This document shows, in pieces, positions 1 to 13,300 of a stretch of 64,000 nucleotides of DNA. The notes beneath the pieces were generated by a model that was not told the origin of the DNA, searched no databases, and worked only from the letters and a program-made list of their open reading frames with translations. Source of the DNA: Spirodela intermedia (lineage: Eukaryota; Streptophyta; Magnoliopsida; Alismatales; Araceae). The stretch is from NCBI GenBank assembly GCA_902729315.2, contig LR746267.1, positions 7,070,424 through 7,134,423 of the forward strand, given 5' to 3'. Made by a program: the position numbers and the translations under genes. How positions within the stretch are numbered: the stretch's first letter is position 1; each line of letters begins with the position of its first letter.

Positions 1-3000
1 AGATGTCCAGATAAATGGAGGTTCCTGCAATCTCCTGGCGTAGCAGGTTCAGAGGTGGCCTGTAGAGGGATGGATGGATACCGACTGTGAGGAATCTGCT
101 ACTAGAAATGGTGAAAAATCACGGAGCCAGAGCACACCCAACCTGCCAGTGGCCATATGACGCATTCTCACTCTGAGGTTGGAATATGAGTTATATGTGG
201 CGGCAAACTCTAGGAGAGAAAGCAAGACATCCATAATAGCAATTTTCTGCGGGGATTTCAACTTGATCCAGTACTTCTTCTGTCAGAGTTAACGGTGATT
301 GCATGAAAGTATCAGGCATTCAATCCATTAAAATAAATAAATAAATAAAATAAAAAATAAAGCCAGGTGGCCAGACCTGAATGCTATCGAGGGTACCAAG
401 CAAGAGCAACTGAGTCATGCATTTTCCTCTGATTGTTTCTAGAACAGGATTCTCCTCGTCATCATTTGAGCTCGGTTCAGTCACCTCGGCGACCTGCCAA
501 AAATAGAAAGCTTATTCAGTGAGGTCACAGTCACACCAGTGATAAGTTTCCAGTAAACAGTATCTCCCTTGGTCGAACATCAAGGGTGAGGAAGATACAA
601 CACTACTGCATAAAAAAGGAACCGAAGAGGCACTCTGAGACTCAACAAAATAGTTAGCAATTGTAGACGATGGAAATCTCGAGCTATCACTAATGACGGC
701 GGTCTAGGGTTTGTGTCCTCACCCCTAGAGGCGGCGTAAAGGGCCTCGACATGTTTGGCCCATTACCACTAGATAGGCCGTGAGATAAGAAAGCCCAATA
801 AGAATGTGGCCCATTACATTTAACAACAATTATTAGGCAGAGTTAGACCAGATGGGGAGCATCAAGTATACCTTTACTGGGGAAGATGGTAGCGCAGCGT
901 CAGCAACAGAGCTCTTGCTCTTGGAGGTGAAACTCCTAACCAGAAGATTGTCCATCATATTGCCTATTATCCGTTGACCAAAGGTTTGACTACGTGGAAG
1001 GTAGTCAGATTCAGCGGACTTTTGTGATCTTACAGAGGGCGATGGTGAACCTACATAAAAAGCCTCTTGTGAAGGTCAACTTGAAAAGACAAACCATATA
1101 TGTGATAGAGCAACTCCGCATGAAAACTGCATGGATATATGAGGAAATGAAAAGCCAGAGAAACTCATGGAGAGAGGGTAAAGGAGAAGGAATCTAACTT
1201 TAGAAACTATCTTCAATCATACTCGTACATCTCAAATTTTCTCATTTTGATGAGATAAAAAATCAATGAATAAAATCAACGATCTTCTGTTTCTTCTCAG
1301 CAATCTAACAAAAAACAAAGCAATAAGTGCAGACCTTCTGATTCTTCCATTGTCTGGTGGGACTTTATGTCTTGCTTTTCATTCTGCGAAACGGAAGCAG
1401 AAGTGCTCTTCCAAGAGCCTTGTCTATTTCCTAATGATGCCTGATCCAGTTCTCTCTCATATCCAATATCATTATGACCATCGTCAGTGATAAGACCGTG
1501 ATCCCCATTAGCATCTGCTTCCTTTGTGACAATCAGCTGGTTCGTTGCGTTCCTAAATCCCATAGAGTTGAGCAACTCAAGTGGCTGTGTTGTGAAAGAT
1601 GCATCTCTGAAAATTTGATATCAGCATGAGTATACTTCAGAAATGTAGAAGGTGTCGACGAATCAAGAAGACAAAATCCCGTACCGGATGCTTTTCAGCA
1701 AAGTATCCCAGTCTGAGTCACTGAACTGATGGCCTCCAACCTCTATAAGATGCACCAATGCACCAAGAGAGATTGAAACGACAGCCTGATCGGTCTTCTT
1801 GGCACAGTCCAGAAGCAAACTCAGAAGGGGGGGCAACATGAAGGATACTTCCTGCGCAGAAAGAACAGCAAAAAAATAAAGTTAAAACTTTGTGAATAGT
1901 TTGAAGTTCACAACTGCATCAAGTTCGGTAGTAATTGGAAGGCTACATTGAGAAATACTGAGACTTGGAGATGGTGTGACGAGCAAATGATATCAAAAAA
2001 AAAAAAAAAAACAGGTACGGGGATGACAGGAAATAGCATGTTCCTCATTCAATCACCATTCAATTTTGAACTTCAAGGGGATAGTACTAAAAGAGATCCA
2101 TTCCACAGTCGTATCATAGTCTGGAAAAATAAAAGTCGCCCTTTTTATATTTTTGACAGACCTGCGCTGTTGAAATCCACCTTTGGAAGAAAGATGCCCC
2201 CAAGATTCCAAGCAATCGAACGAAAATGATCAATCCATGTACCAGACAGAGAATTCATAAAGGTCAGGTTGGAATATTAATTTTGTGGAGGGGTACATCT
2301 CAAGGGAATGAAATGGTGAAGTCTTTTTGTAAAAAATTATCAGAGCATAGGAACACTGAGTAGTGGAAGGATTAGCGCAGACGAAGCCCCAAAAATCATT
2401 ATTTTTACAAGGTTACCAACATGCGACAAGCTAAGTTTTAAACAGAATATGTACCTTCGATAAAAGAAATAAGCCAGGCACTCGACATAGGCATGAAAAT
2501 GCTTAACAATCTTTTCTGAAAAATATCAGTCTAGATGATGCAAGTGCATAAGTTGACATAATACCGGCCTACTGATCATGTCTTTTGGGATTGAAATGCA
2601 CCAGGACCAGGACCGATGTAAAGCTATCAATCATTTTTAGGAATCAAGAAACACTCCATTAGTGGAATCCAGTCATACAGGAAACTTTTCTCACAGATTA
2701 GTCAAATCAATAATATGCACTAGGATTAATTTATAATCATAAGCCATTTAGGTTAAGCAGCCCACATAGATCAAGGGTAAGTGGTCTCAAGCCAACTAGA
2801 CATCTGTGAATCCATCGTTTTTTTTTATCAATGTCTTTCAACATGCGACCCCCCCATGAATGGCATGAACTCATAACTCTCTGCTAACCACCATGATTTT
2901 CAAAATTCCCAGTGAAATAGACATTTTTTGAGATTTTCGCTTCTCTTATCTATATGAGGACAAGTAGCTCTTGAAAAATCACACTTAAACGTAATCCTCA

Positions 3001-6000
3001 ACACATTAATAGGCTGTTTATATAGAATAATGCCACCTGCGCCTATGGTAATGAGCTTCTTCCAGTAGGCAATCATTTCAAAACATCTAATGCAAAAAAC
3101 CACTTTCTGGTAAATAGGCATATCCTTTCGAGTGACTTTTCCAACCTTTTATCATTTCTGGTGACCTACATCACATTATCCCCTGCGAACACTAGAAATT
3201 GACTTCATCACTATTTCACCATGGCTATACAACTTTTATCTTCTCAGATACAATCTCTCACTTTTAGGAAACAAGTGTCAACTACACGAATCCCCCTAGC
3301 GTGACCATCTCCACAGTGACCCATTTTTTCCACTTGCAGACAGCATGAATACTGCTGGCATCTAGGCTGCCGTATGATCCCACACACGAGGGTAAATAAA
3401 ATGCTCCAAGAAGAATATATTTGAGACTGCTAGGAAATAAAAAAACCAGGACAGAAGAACACATCAAAATACCTTGTAGAAAATATTGAAAAGGTTGCAC
3501 AATAACTGAAGTGAATGAATGCTAGTTTCACGAAGCCAATCATCTCCAGGTGAAAGTAGTCCATCTCTTCCAGTATGTCTCACATGATCAAAAATTGGGA
3601 AAAGAACTCGATGAAAGATGCTTTCCCAAAATGCTGATGAGAACTTATGACCTCTCTCATTCAGCAGATCGAATAGTACCTCAAGTGCACAGTTTCTGAC
3701 CTCCGCTCTGAAGTCCAATGTTAAATCAGACAGACCTGCTAACATTGGAAACCAGTAGTGCTCTGTCACGTCAAAATTGCTGTCTAGTCCAGAATCAACG
3801 TGTTTCAAAGCACTGTCCGGTATAAGGCCCTGTATACAACAATGAAAAGTTGTAATAAGCATTAGTCAGCATTTTAAAATGCAAATCAAGACCGGTCAAA
3901 CAAGTTTTCGAGGCAACAGTTGGAAGAAAATAAAATGATTTTGATAAGAACTACAGTAAATGAAAAATGCAAAATTCAAATAGGAACTCAATGGAGCAAT
4001 CAATTAAAGCCTACTTTCAACCATAACTGCAACCAGGTGACTCATTATCATTTTGGAAAAGAAAATGAAACATGACAACAGATCGTAGAATGGGAAATTG
4101 ACTCATTATATACATAAAATAAAACAAACAACGAATCTTCCTAGGAGTTACACGAGAACTAAGCAAGAAAAGATGCGCTCCTGGAAAGAGGGATGCACAA
4201 GACAGTGGAATAGGCACATAAATTAGCACGAACTCTATCAGCATTGACTGATATTCAAGAAAAATTGATCAAAGGATAACTTAACCAAATATTTCATTAT
4301 AACTCTAAAATTGAATAACGATCTTATAAGATAAAATTTATGCTAAACGAAATTTTGATGTTTTCCTACCTGAATGTTCTTTACTTAAATAAAATTAGCA
4401 TAGATGCATCTTTATTTTCTACTAATCTCTTGAAATAACAAACTAATTCATATGACTCGCGTGAGCCAGATAGATGTTCTTCAATCTAAACACGTTTCCA
4501 GCTTTTCGCCAAGCCAGAGCACCAATGATCCCATTTTTCGCGTTGATCATGGTTACCGAACAAATTTTATGTTCAGTCAATCAATGTGAGACATTGTCCT
4601 AGCTCCAGTTAAAAGGGATAATGTCCTGGAGGAAACAGTATCTCGCTATTCATACTTTTTATTCTATGTTCTGAAATGACCCTTTTTCAATGGTATTATA
4701 ATTCATTTTAAAATAATATATAAAAATGAGCCTAGTATGCTGAAATATATCTGCAGCAACCCAAATTTTGGATTCAATATTACGACACTATTTCCAATGA
4801 TTTGTCAAGGAAGAATTATATGTTGAAAAAAAAGTCTCTTGATAAGAGACTCTTTTACTCATTTGATCACCATGAAAGAAAGATTATGTAAATTTTCAAG
4901 GACATTGAAATGTTCAACCCAATCACCACAAATAGACAAAAGGACGAGGCACTCAAAAACTTAAGAAGAACTCTTATGATAAAAAAAAAATACTGGATTG
5001 TGGTGCAAACCTCTGCTAGACGATCTTCACAAATGCGGAGGAGTGCAATTGCTTTCAAACTAATTCGAGAAGAGCATTTATTATTGGCAAAACCAATTAG
5101 GCAGTTGACACAATCCATGAAGCAATCACAAACAACCTGATCAAAGTGCTCAAGGATAACTGCGAATTGCAGCAAGTAAGTCACAATAAACAAAAAAAAA
5201 ACTGTTGGAAAGACAGACCATATGGATATCTAAATAACCAACCTTGTTCAACATTTTCAAATGCACTGTCCACAATTGATTCAATGTTATCATCGGCGGC
5301 AGCCGTGAAGATCATAAATACACTTCGCCAACCTGATTTGATGCTTCCAACTTTTGATTTTATCATCTGCATTCCATAAATTTGATTAATTTCTCACTTA
5401 CCAGGTTAAAATACTTAAAATGTATAACGAGTAAAAGAATCCTAGTCTAGAGAAAAATTACTTAAGCATGATATATATACCTGCACAATGCAGTCAACTA
5501 TCAGACCACGTATCCTTTCATTTTGACTGTTCCGCATCAGAACAACAAAGGGTTTTAAGATGTCATTCTGGAATGTAAAATTATTGAGCTCTGCACGCTC
5601 CAAGTACTTCATGCCAAGCTGTCTAAGTGAGTCAATAGCATACATGGCCACCTTTTCCTCCCGGTGACTTCCAGCAATAATGAAATGGTGAGCCAGAACA
5701 GACCATATTCTTGCCCAAACCTAAAATGAGTAAGCGTATGTTATGATTTTAGACAGAGTGATAAGATCAAGGCATCAGTTAACCAGTAAATTATGTACAG
5801 TGTTTGATGGATGATTTATTCTGTGCAGGAACCAAAACAAGAGAGCTAAATGATCACTTCCAATGGCACACAGGAAAGTTCGAAATAAGAGAAGAGAGAA
5901 TGAAAGCACACAAAATTTTGTTGGAAGGAGCAGAGCTCTCGAGCACATATGAAGGATACAAGTCTAGGAAAGAAAATGAATTTACCAGACGAATGCGAGC

Positions 6001-9000
6001 CATATTATAGTAGCTGATCTCAACAAGTTTCTGCAAGCTGAAAACTCGAGCAGGTGTCTGTTTCAGTTCTTCCGCAGAAACACCACACAACGCAGTAAAG
6101 AATTCAACAATTGAATCACTTGGCAATTTCACACTGTTTACAAATACTTGCTCAGTGGGTTTCGCAGCTAACTCCCTTAAGGATTGAAGAACAGAGTCTC
6201 TTGATATTTGATTTGAGCCATGCATTACAGTAGTTGAAATGGCTGGGGTGGAAATGATAAATTCAAGTCTGGAAACACATTCAAGGACAGCATTCCATGT
6301 GTCCTGTAAGGAATCTGTCTCAATCTCACACAATAATAGAAGTGTCCGCAGGGCCTCAACATTTTTACTATGCAATTCCTTTGGAGCATGCAAAAATGTA
6401 AATCTGCAAATAATTCAGATTGGTCATGTAGAAATAAATTTCGTTTATCCAATCGCAGTAGTCAGCATAAACTCGCAGAAAATTGATTAAATAAAAAAAA
6501 CTGAAGAGAATTACCGCACTAATGAAGTTAGAAAAGCATAACGCATTGTATCCATTCCTAGGACACGAGTGATATGAATTATACACTTGAATCCCTCCAT
6601 ACAAAGAAGTACCCTTGGCTTATTATCACCTTCCTCCATAATCACAGAAAATGCAGCAAGCAAAGGCCAACCTACAGCTTCAAGCATAGGCCTCACAAGT
6701 TCAACCTGCTGAGCTGTATGGAAGACACCTCCTTTTGCACCTTTGCTTTTGAAAAGTGCTTGTGTTTGTTTGATGATTCTCTCGCTCTCTGCCTTCGTGT
6801 CAGTTGCAGATTTTCTTCTAGGGAGAGCCAAATTTAGAATACTGACAAGACGTCCTCTCTCTTCCGTTTCAGGCCTCTGTCTGCTGCTTCTGACTGAACT
6901 AGATTCATCATCCTTGATTTTTATTTCCTCATGGACAATAGAATCATAAATTTCCTCTAAGAGTTCCTTTGGGGCACCCTCTTCAGCGTCACTTCCAGAG
7001 TTCATACGTACAAAATCAGACTTTGACATTTTGGACGAAACCATCGGATTATGTGCATCAGTATTCAACATTATAACAGCATATGCCAGAACATATGCAG
7101 TGTCTGCATTCTTGAAAAGTTCCGGATTGTCGCCACAATAACTGCAAAAAATTCAACAGTCCTTAACAAGACCATTACTCTAAAGAAATGGAACTAGCCT
7201 AATGAATAATCACATGGCGTAGTTGTCAAGTAACAAAAAAATTGGAATGATATATCACGAAAAAAGAGAACATTGATAAAAAAATGTAATGCACAATGAT
7301 ATATAGTGAGTTCATAAAATAAACTAGTACCGTTCAGCAAACTTTTCCATGATGCGATCAATTTTCTGAGCTTCTCCTGGAAGTCGGAACCCCCTCAGGA
7401 ATTCACGAATTGCAGAAACAAACTTTAATCCAGAAAACTTCATGGACTCGACATAAGCGTGCATTACAGCTATTGGAAACTCTTCATGCTGGCCCAAGTA
7501 TTCCCCAATCATTGTCTGCAAATTATGATAAGGTTAATCTCTGTTTTTCTTCAAAGAAGGGCACAAAGTAGTATATGCCACAAAGGGCTACCTTATCTAA
7601 GTTGGGAGTGCTTCTGATGAATTGGGCAACTGAGACAGCAGTGTTCTCCACTAGTTTATTTGATAACAAGAACTCTATGCCCTTTCCTGGTTTCCGATTG
7701 AACTGCAGGACAAAAAGGACATGTGATCTAGGAATAGCTAGCTGATAATGAAAACTGAACTCAGGACATCAACGAACTTTTTTTTTACTACCGAGAAGAA
7801 TTTCAAGTAAATCAGAAAAACTTATATCCAGTCATATAGCTATGGTATCAACAATTAAAACAGTGTAACAACTGAAATCCTTCAGACCTCAGCGATAGCC
7901 ATCTCCATTGTTGATTTATGGGCTTTCACCTTCTCAAACTGCCCAGGACCATCTTCTCTTTTTGATCCGTTAACATAACCGGGATCCCCAGTTGACACCT
8001 CTTCAAGTGACTCAGCTGTTCTGCTACCAAACTTTTCAGATTCTCTGTGCATTTTCTCCCAGTCAACAAGTGATTTTAGCACATTGACAAGGCACTACGA
8101 GATAAATATAATGACTATATCAGAAAACAATATAAATCATAAAAGGAACAAAATACCCTGAAATAGTTACCATACAATTTTTCGTGGAATGTTCATGTAA
8201 AAATACCTGGAGAGATGAAGCTTTAACAGATGCTGTTTGTGATCCAGAAACGGTACTTGGATCTGAATGTAGGGTCCCTTGTGCTATTCTTGAAAGAGCA
8301 TTAACCTTTTTTGGGAAATCAAAATGGATATATAGTAGACGTAATCAAAGCATAGAAGCGGCAAAACTACAAAATAAAGCAATGATCATTTGAAAGGTTA
8401 CCATGCGTTCAAATAGATTTGGAGAGTGGAGATCGCAATCATAATTGAGAAATATATCAGAAAGCATCTGAGGCTCCTTGCACACTTTTTCAAGCATCCT
8501 GCAAGAAAAAAATTAAATAGAAAAATATTCAGTTGAAATAAATAAGAACCTTGAGATTATCAGAAAAGACAGAAAATTCAACCATAAGATGGACGAGGTC
8601 AAGGATTGGATTACCGAAGAACACTCGTACGCTGATTAAGAGGGCTATCAGTGCTGTCCAAGAATCTCAGAATTATCAAGGGAAAGAAGACTCCAATTTC
8701 TCCCTGAAAATAAATTATAACATCAGTGACAGATGGCTATCCACATGGAGCTGTACAATTTAACATTCTCTGGGAGTACTCAGGATTCACAAGGCACAAA
8801 CCTTGAGACTTTCCCTAAACCGCATCAACAAAACAGCAAAAATCGCCGTTCCACTCTGTCAGATGAGGAAGCAACATAGGAAGCACCAAATGAATACTTA
8901 TAAGATACTCACTAAACCTCGAAAATTGAAAAGGAAAATCATAACCAGTTGTCTAATTACAACATAAAAAGGAAGTACATATGATGACCTGAAATACGGC

Positions 9001-10245
9001 CGGGGAAGGGGAAACTGAAGCTCGCAGTAGAGCATATGATAAATACGCTTTTACAGAATCAATAAAGTGAAAGTTCTTTGTAAATGAGTGGCTAACTCCT
9101 TCCAATAAACCCTGCATAGTGAAATTTTACGAAATGTCATACGATATGTGAGTCACTAAAGATGCATGCCTAGGATAAAGGCATTAACATGGAACAAGCA
9201 AACATATTAACTTGAACAAATCATTCATGAAATCTGAATGCTACCATCATCTCGAAACATACAAAAGCGATCTTATCTTCTCTGCTGAAAGAAGCAGAAT
9301 AAATGGAAGAATGTCAAGTGAACCTGAAGAAGCTCGAGTGACAGAAGTCTAGTCTTTGTGGTAACTTCATCAGTCTCCTCCTTCATTCCCATCTATAAAC
9401 ATGTACACAACTGTTACTGCCTAAAGACCATAACATGGTGGCAATCCATGATGAGAAGGAAGTTACCTTGCAAAGGGTTCGAAATAGAAGTAGAGCATCA
9501 CGTTGCGCTACACTCATGCCCTCAAGATCAATTCCCCTGAGAGAAAAGTCAACTATTAAATCTCCAAATTACCATGGACATTAGAGATCATGCATCCAGG
9601 ATAGGATATTGATTTGAAACAACATTTATTCAGCATTTTTTCAATACCGGACTATCTTTTTCCCATCCTCAAGATTTACAGCCTTATCCAGAACAGCCTC
9701 CAATCCCTAAAAAAAAGAAGAAAATTTAGCATCGGATCTGAAACATGTTGAGACCATTGGATGTGACATTAATTGCCAATATTAATCAAAAGCAACCACC
9801 TTAATATCAGCACCACCAGCAAGAGTTTGAAGTTCTTCAACAGATGCTAGTGACGCATCATTTCCCTGATTCATGGATAGTGCATCTCCAAGAGTGATTT
9901 TTTTCTCTTCTTGGACATCTATTGAAATTTCACCATCATCTGCTTTTGTGGAACTACTTGAATTAGAATCCACCTGTGTAGATCCAGGAGATATATCTGG
10001 AGCCTAAACACCAGACATCAATCGTCTCAAAATTGAAGAGTTACAAATCGTTCATCTCTTACTTGAAGGAAAAACCTTCCACATAATATGTGTGCTTTAC
10101 CTGATCAGATTCCATTCTCCTGAAAACTATGCTGATCATTTGCGTCAACATTGCCCTTGAAGTTGCTTGATTTACGTGGTTCTTACTGCAACCACCAAAT
10201 CAAATGTCACGAGAAATTTTCCAAGCCTAACTTAAAAATAAGAAG

Positions 10246-10305
<60 letters not shown>

Positions 10306-13300
10306 CCTGTTAAGGGCGATATTATAGCATATCCTTAAGACTCCGAGCAAAGGCTCTCCATGAACTATATTAGAAATAAGATTTTCATAATAGCAACACA
10401 ATGATTCAAGTCATATATGTAGTTTAATTTCACCAAACTAGAACAAGTCATAAACCCTAAATTTGGGAATCAACCAATCATAGGCACCTTTACTTGACCC
10501 AAAAAGGAAGAAATAAGAAACATCCAAAATTCCAACAGAACCATGCTCGGCATAAAATTTCAATTGCTGTCAAAATATGAAAGGCACGGAATGGGTAACA
10601 TCCCTACCTATATTAAGAGATCTATAATCACCAACATTGAAATTAAGGCAAGAAAAATTAAAGTTCTGATCAGCGGTCAAAAGTTTCCTGTCAATATGAA
10701 TCACAGGCATTGTCAAACGTGCAAAATTTATACATGAGGAAATAATTTCAGAAGCACGAAAAGGAACTGGACAGCAAGGAAGGCATCTCACAACATTTCA
10801 TCAACAGGGCCATTTCTTACAGATCAAGTGAGCCAGACAAAAAAACCAGCTGTCAAGACAACAAGGGCTCAAGTCTTATGCTGAACCTCGGGTTCAAGTT
10901 TTAGCAGTGTTGTGAGAGAACACATTACTAATATTGCCAGATCAGAATTTGGCTACATACTAAATTGCTTTCATCAACCTTTATTTTCCTTTCTGTCTTC
11001 CAGAACTTTCTTGGTACCAACAACTGTAAATAAACCTTTTGTGTTATTAGTAGTGAACTTTTAGCCTTCGAACAGAAACAGTGATCCCATCCCTTTAAAT
11101 TATCAATTCAACCTGTAGTAGGATGGTATACACCTCTCTACATAGGACGAGAAAGACAAAGGGAAAAGGAGAATAGTGTTGCTTCTTCAATTTTGAATAA
11201 ACACAATTTAGGCCCCTCAAGAAAAACCTATGCTGGTAGCAAGAATTCTAAAATACATGAATAATAACTTCCTAGTCACAGACAGCCAACTCTGTGCCAA
11301 AAAAAAATATTCCAAGTATACCTCTGAACTTTGCAGATGCCACTGCAGTAAGAAGCACCTTCAAAACCTGCAAAATAGTACTGAAGGTACTCCTAATTGT
11401 CAGCAATATATATGCATACATATAATCCCCACAAAATAAACGAAAAATAAATTTCCTACCTGTCTGGAGAAGAATTATCAACAGAATTACAGATCATGTT
11501 GAGAATATCCGTGAACAATTGAGAATTTTTACCACCCTCCAGTCCAGGATCACCCTCCAGGTGATCATATGCAATGAGTTTCTGAGTGAAATATCACGTC
11601 AGAAAGTAATGGTTTATAGCAGAAATAAAAATTAATGCGAACCAGAGCCCAGAGAGTTTTTGCTCTTCAACTGTAATAATTTTATAATATCTTACAAAAG
11701 AATCCATTGGATCAGAGGACAGAAAGAGAATTAGACATAAAGATAAAGCAGCCCCAATTTTCGCCCTTCACCATTGCAGTGAAACAGACACCACAGAAAA
11801 GACAAAAGAAAAAACCGAACTCTATGTTTTATCCATGCTCAAATTCAGGCTGATATCATCCATGACAAGTACAGCAATTTCGAATCGTGTAACTAAGGAC
11901 CATTAAATCAAGATCAGAATTCGAATGAGTCAAACCCAGCCAATACACTACCAAACGTTGCAATCACGTCCAAGGGTCCAATATCAGGGCCAAGATGACC
12001 AGAACGGACAATTCTACTAGACAATACCTTTATTTTTTATAGGGTAATCGCAGCCAAATGTCAAGTGAAGTCAGCCAATTAATGCACTAGAGGTTTGCCA
12101 ATAGCAGATCTCCTAACCCAAAACCGTAACTACAAAGAGAATTTTGATCCCCATGTTTGGGTTTGCAACCTTTCACGAAGCGAAATCACAGAGTATACCC
12201 GAGATTATGTATATAATCAGATAGAGGAAAAAGTAATCCTAAAACTCAGATATAAATACGGTACAGTACACTATTCACCTCATAGTACATTTTCAATTAT
12301 TCAGGACATAAGGCGTCACAAATTGTTAAAGCGTAGGACAGTTAATAACTCACTGTTCCAATCTCAATGCGAGAAGCATTGCTCATGTGACATCAATGTT
12401 TGAAAGAGTTGTTGAGCCCAAATAACAAGTGAAGATAATTTCATAATCATGTTGTTTCACACAACAAATAAATTTATAAATAATGTGATAATCTCTAAGT
12501 ATAAGAAAAACAATAAAGAATCAAATTCATCAAAGTCACTAATTGAATGCACCGCTATACTACAGAAATATTCAAATAAAATAACTGTTTGCTTGAGAAG
12601 AAACCATACATGAAGGCAATCCAACGCAGACTCTACAAGCTTGATGTTCTTCGTCTCAAAAGCAAGCCGCAGTGGATGGAACACAAGCTCGGCTTGAACC
12701 CCTTCCAATGCATGTCCGGCAGAAGCCAATACCGTTGTGATAGCCTCACTGTTTCTCACAGAATTAGTGCTATAATCAGCCTTTTCATCACCAGTTGAAA
12801 CAGGCTTTAAGTCATCTGGATTAGTTCCCTCATTTGATACATCAGCCCCACCAGCACTATTAGTGCCTTGAGGATGCAGGCTGCTGGAAATGAAAAAATA
12901 AGAAGCTCTTTTAAATTTCCATCCATGATAAATAGAGAAAATATATAAATGTACCAGTACTTAGTCAAAGATTTAACTTAGGTTCAAGCATAGAGTGATA
13001 ATGAGGGACTGATGGATCAGAACGCAACAGAGATACAGTGGAGTCGAGGTCTTCCACGTTTCTTTGGTATCTAACTCCAACTCTCAGAAAGTATGACTTC
13101 AACTTCATTTTTTATCATAAATAAGCCACTGAGGGAAGTTGTGACGGAATATGTATAAATAGATGTCTGCACATCAAATCAAACCTTTGACTTGAGCAGA
13201 AATGTGAGCAAGATCTACTATCATACTTTCTCACAAAATCGTATGTACTCATCTTATCCTAATAAAATTCACATTTAGAAAAAAGAGAGGAAGAGAGAGA

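Noticed and set aside
12095-12403. 102-codon plus-strand frame in BIG5 intron 3
   Set aside because: No motif, AT-rich composition like the surrounding intron, and no splice or start context.
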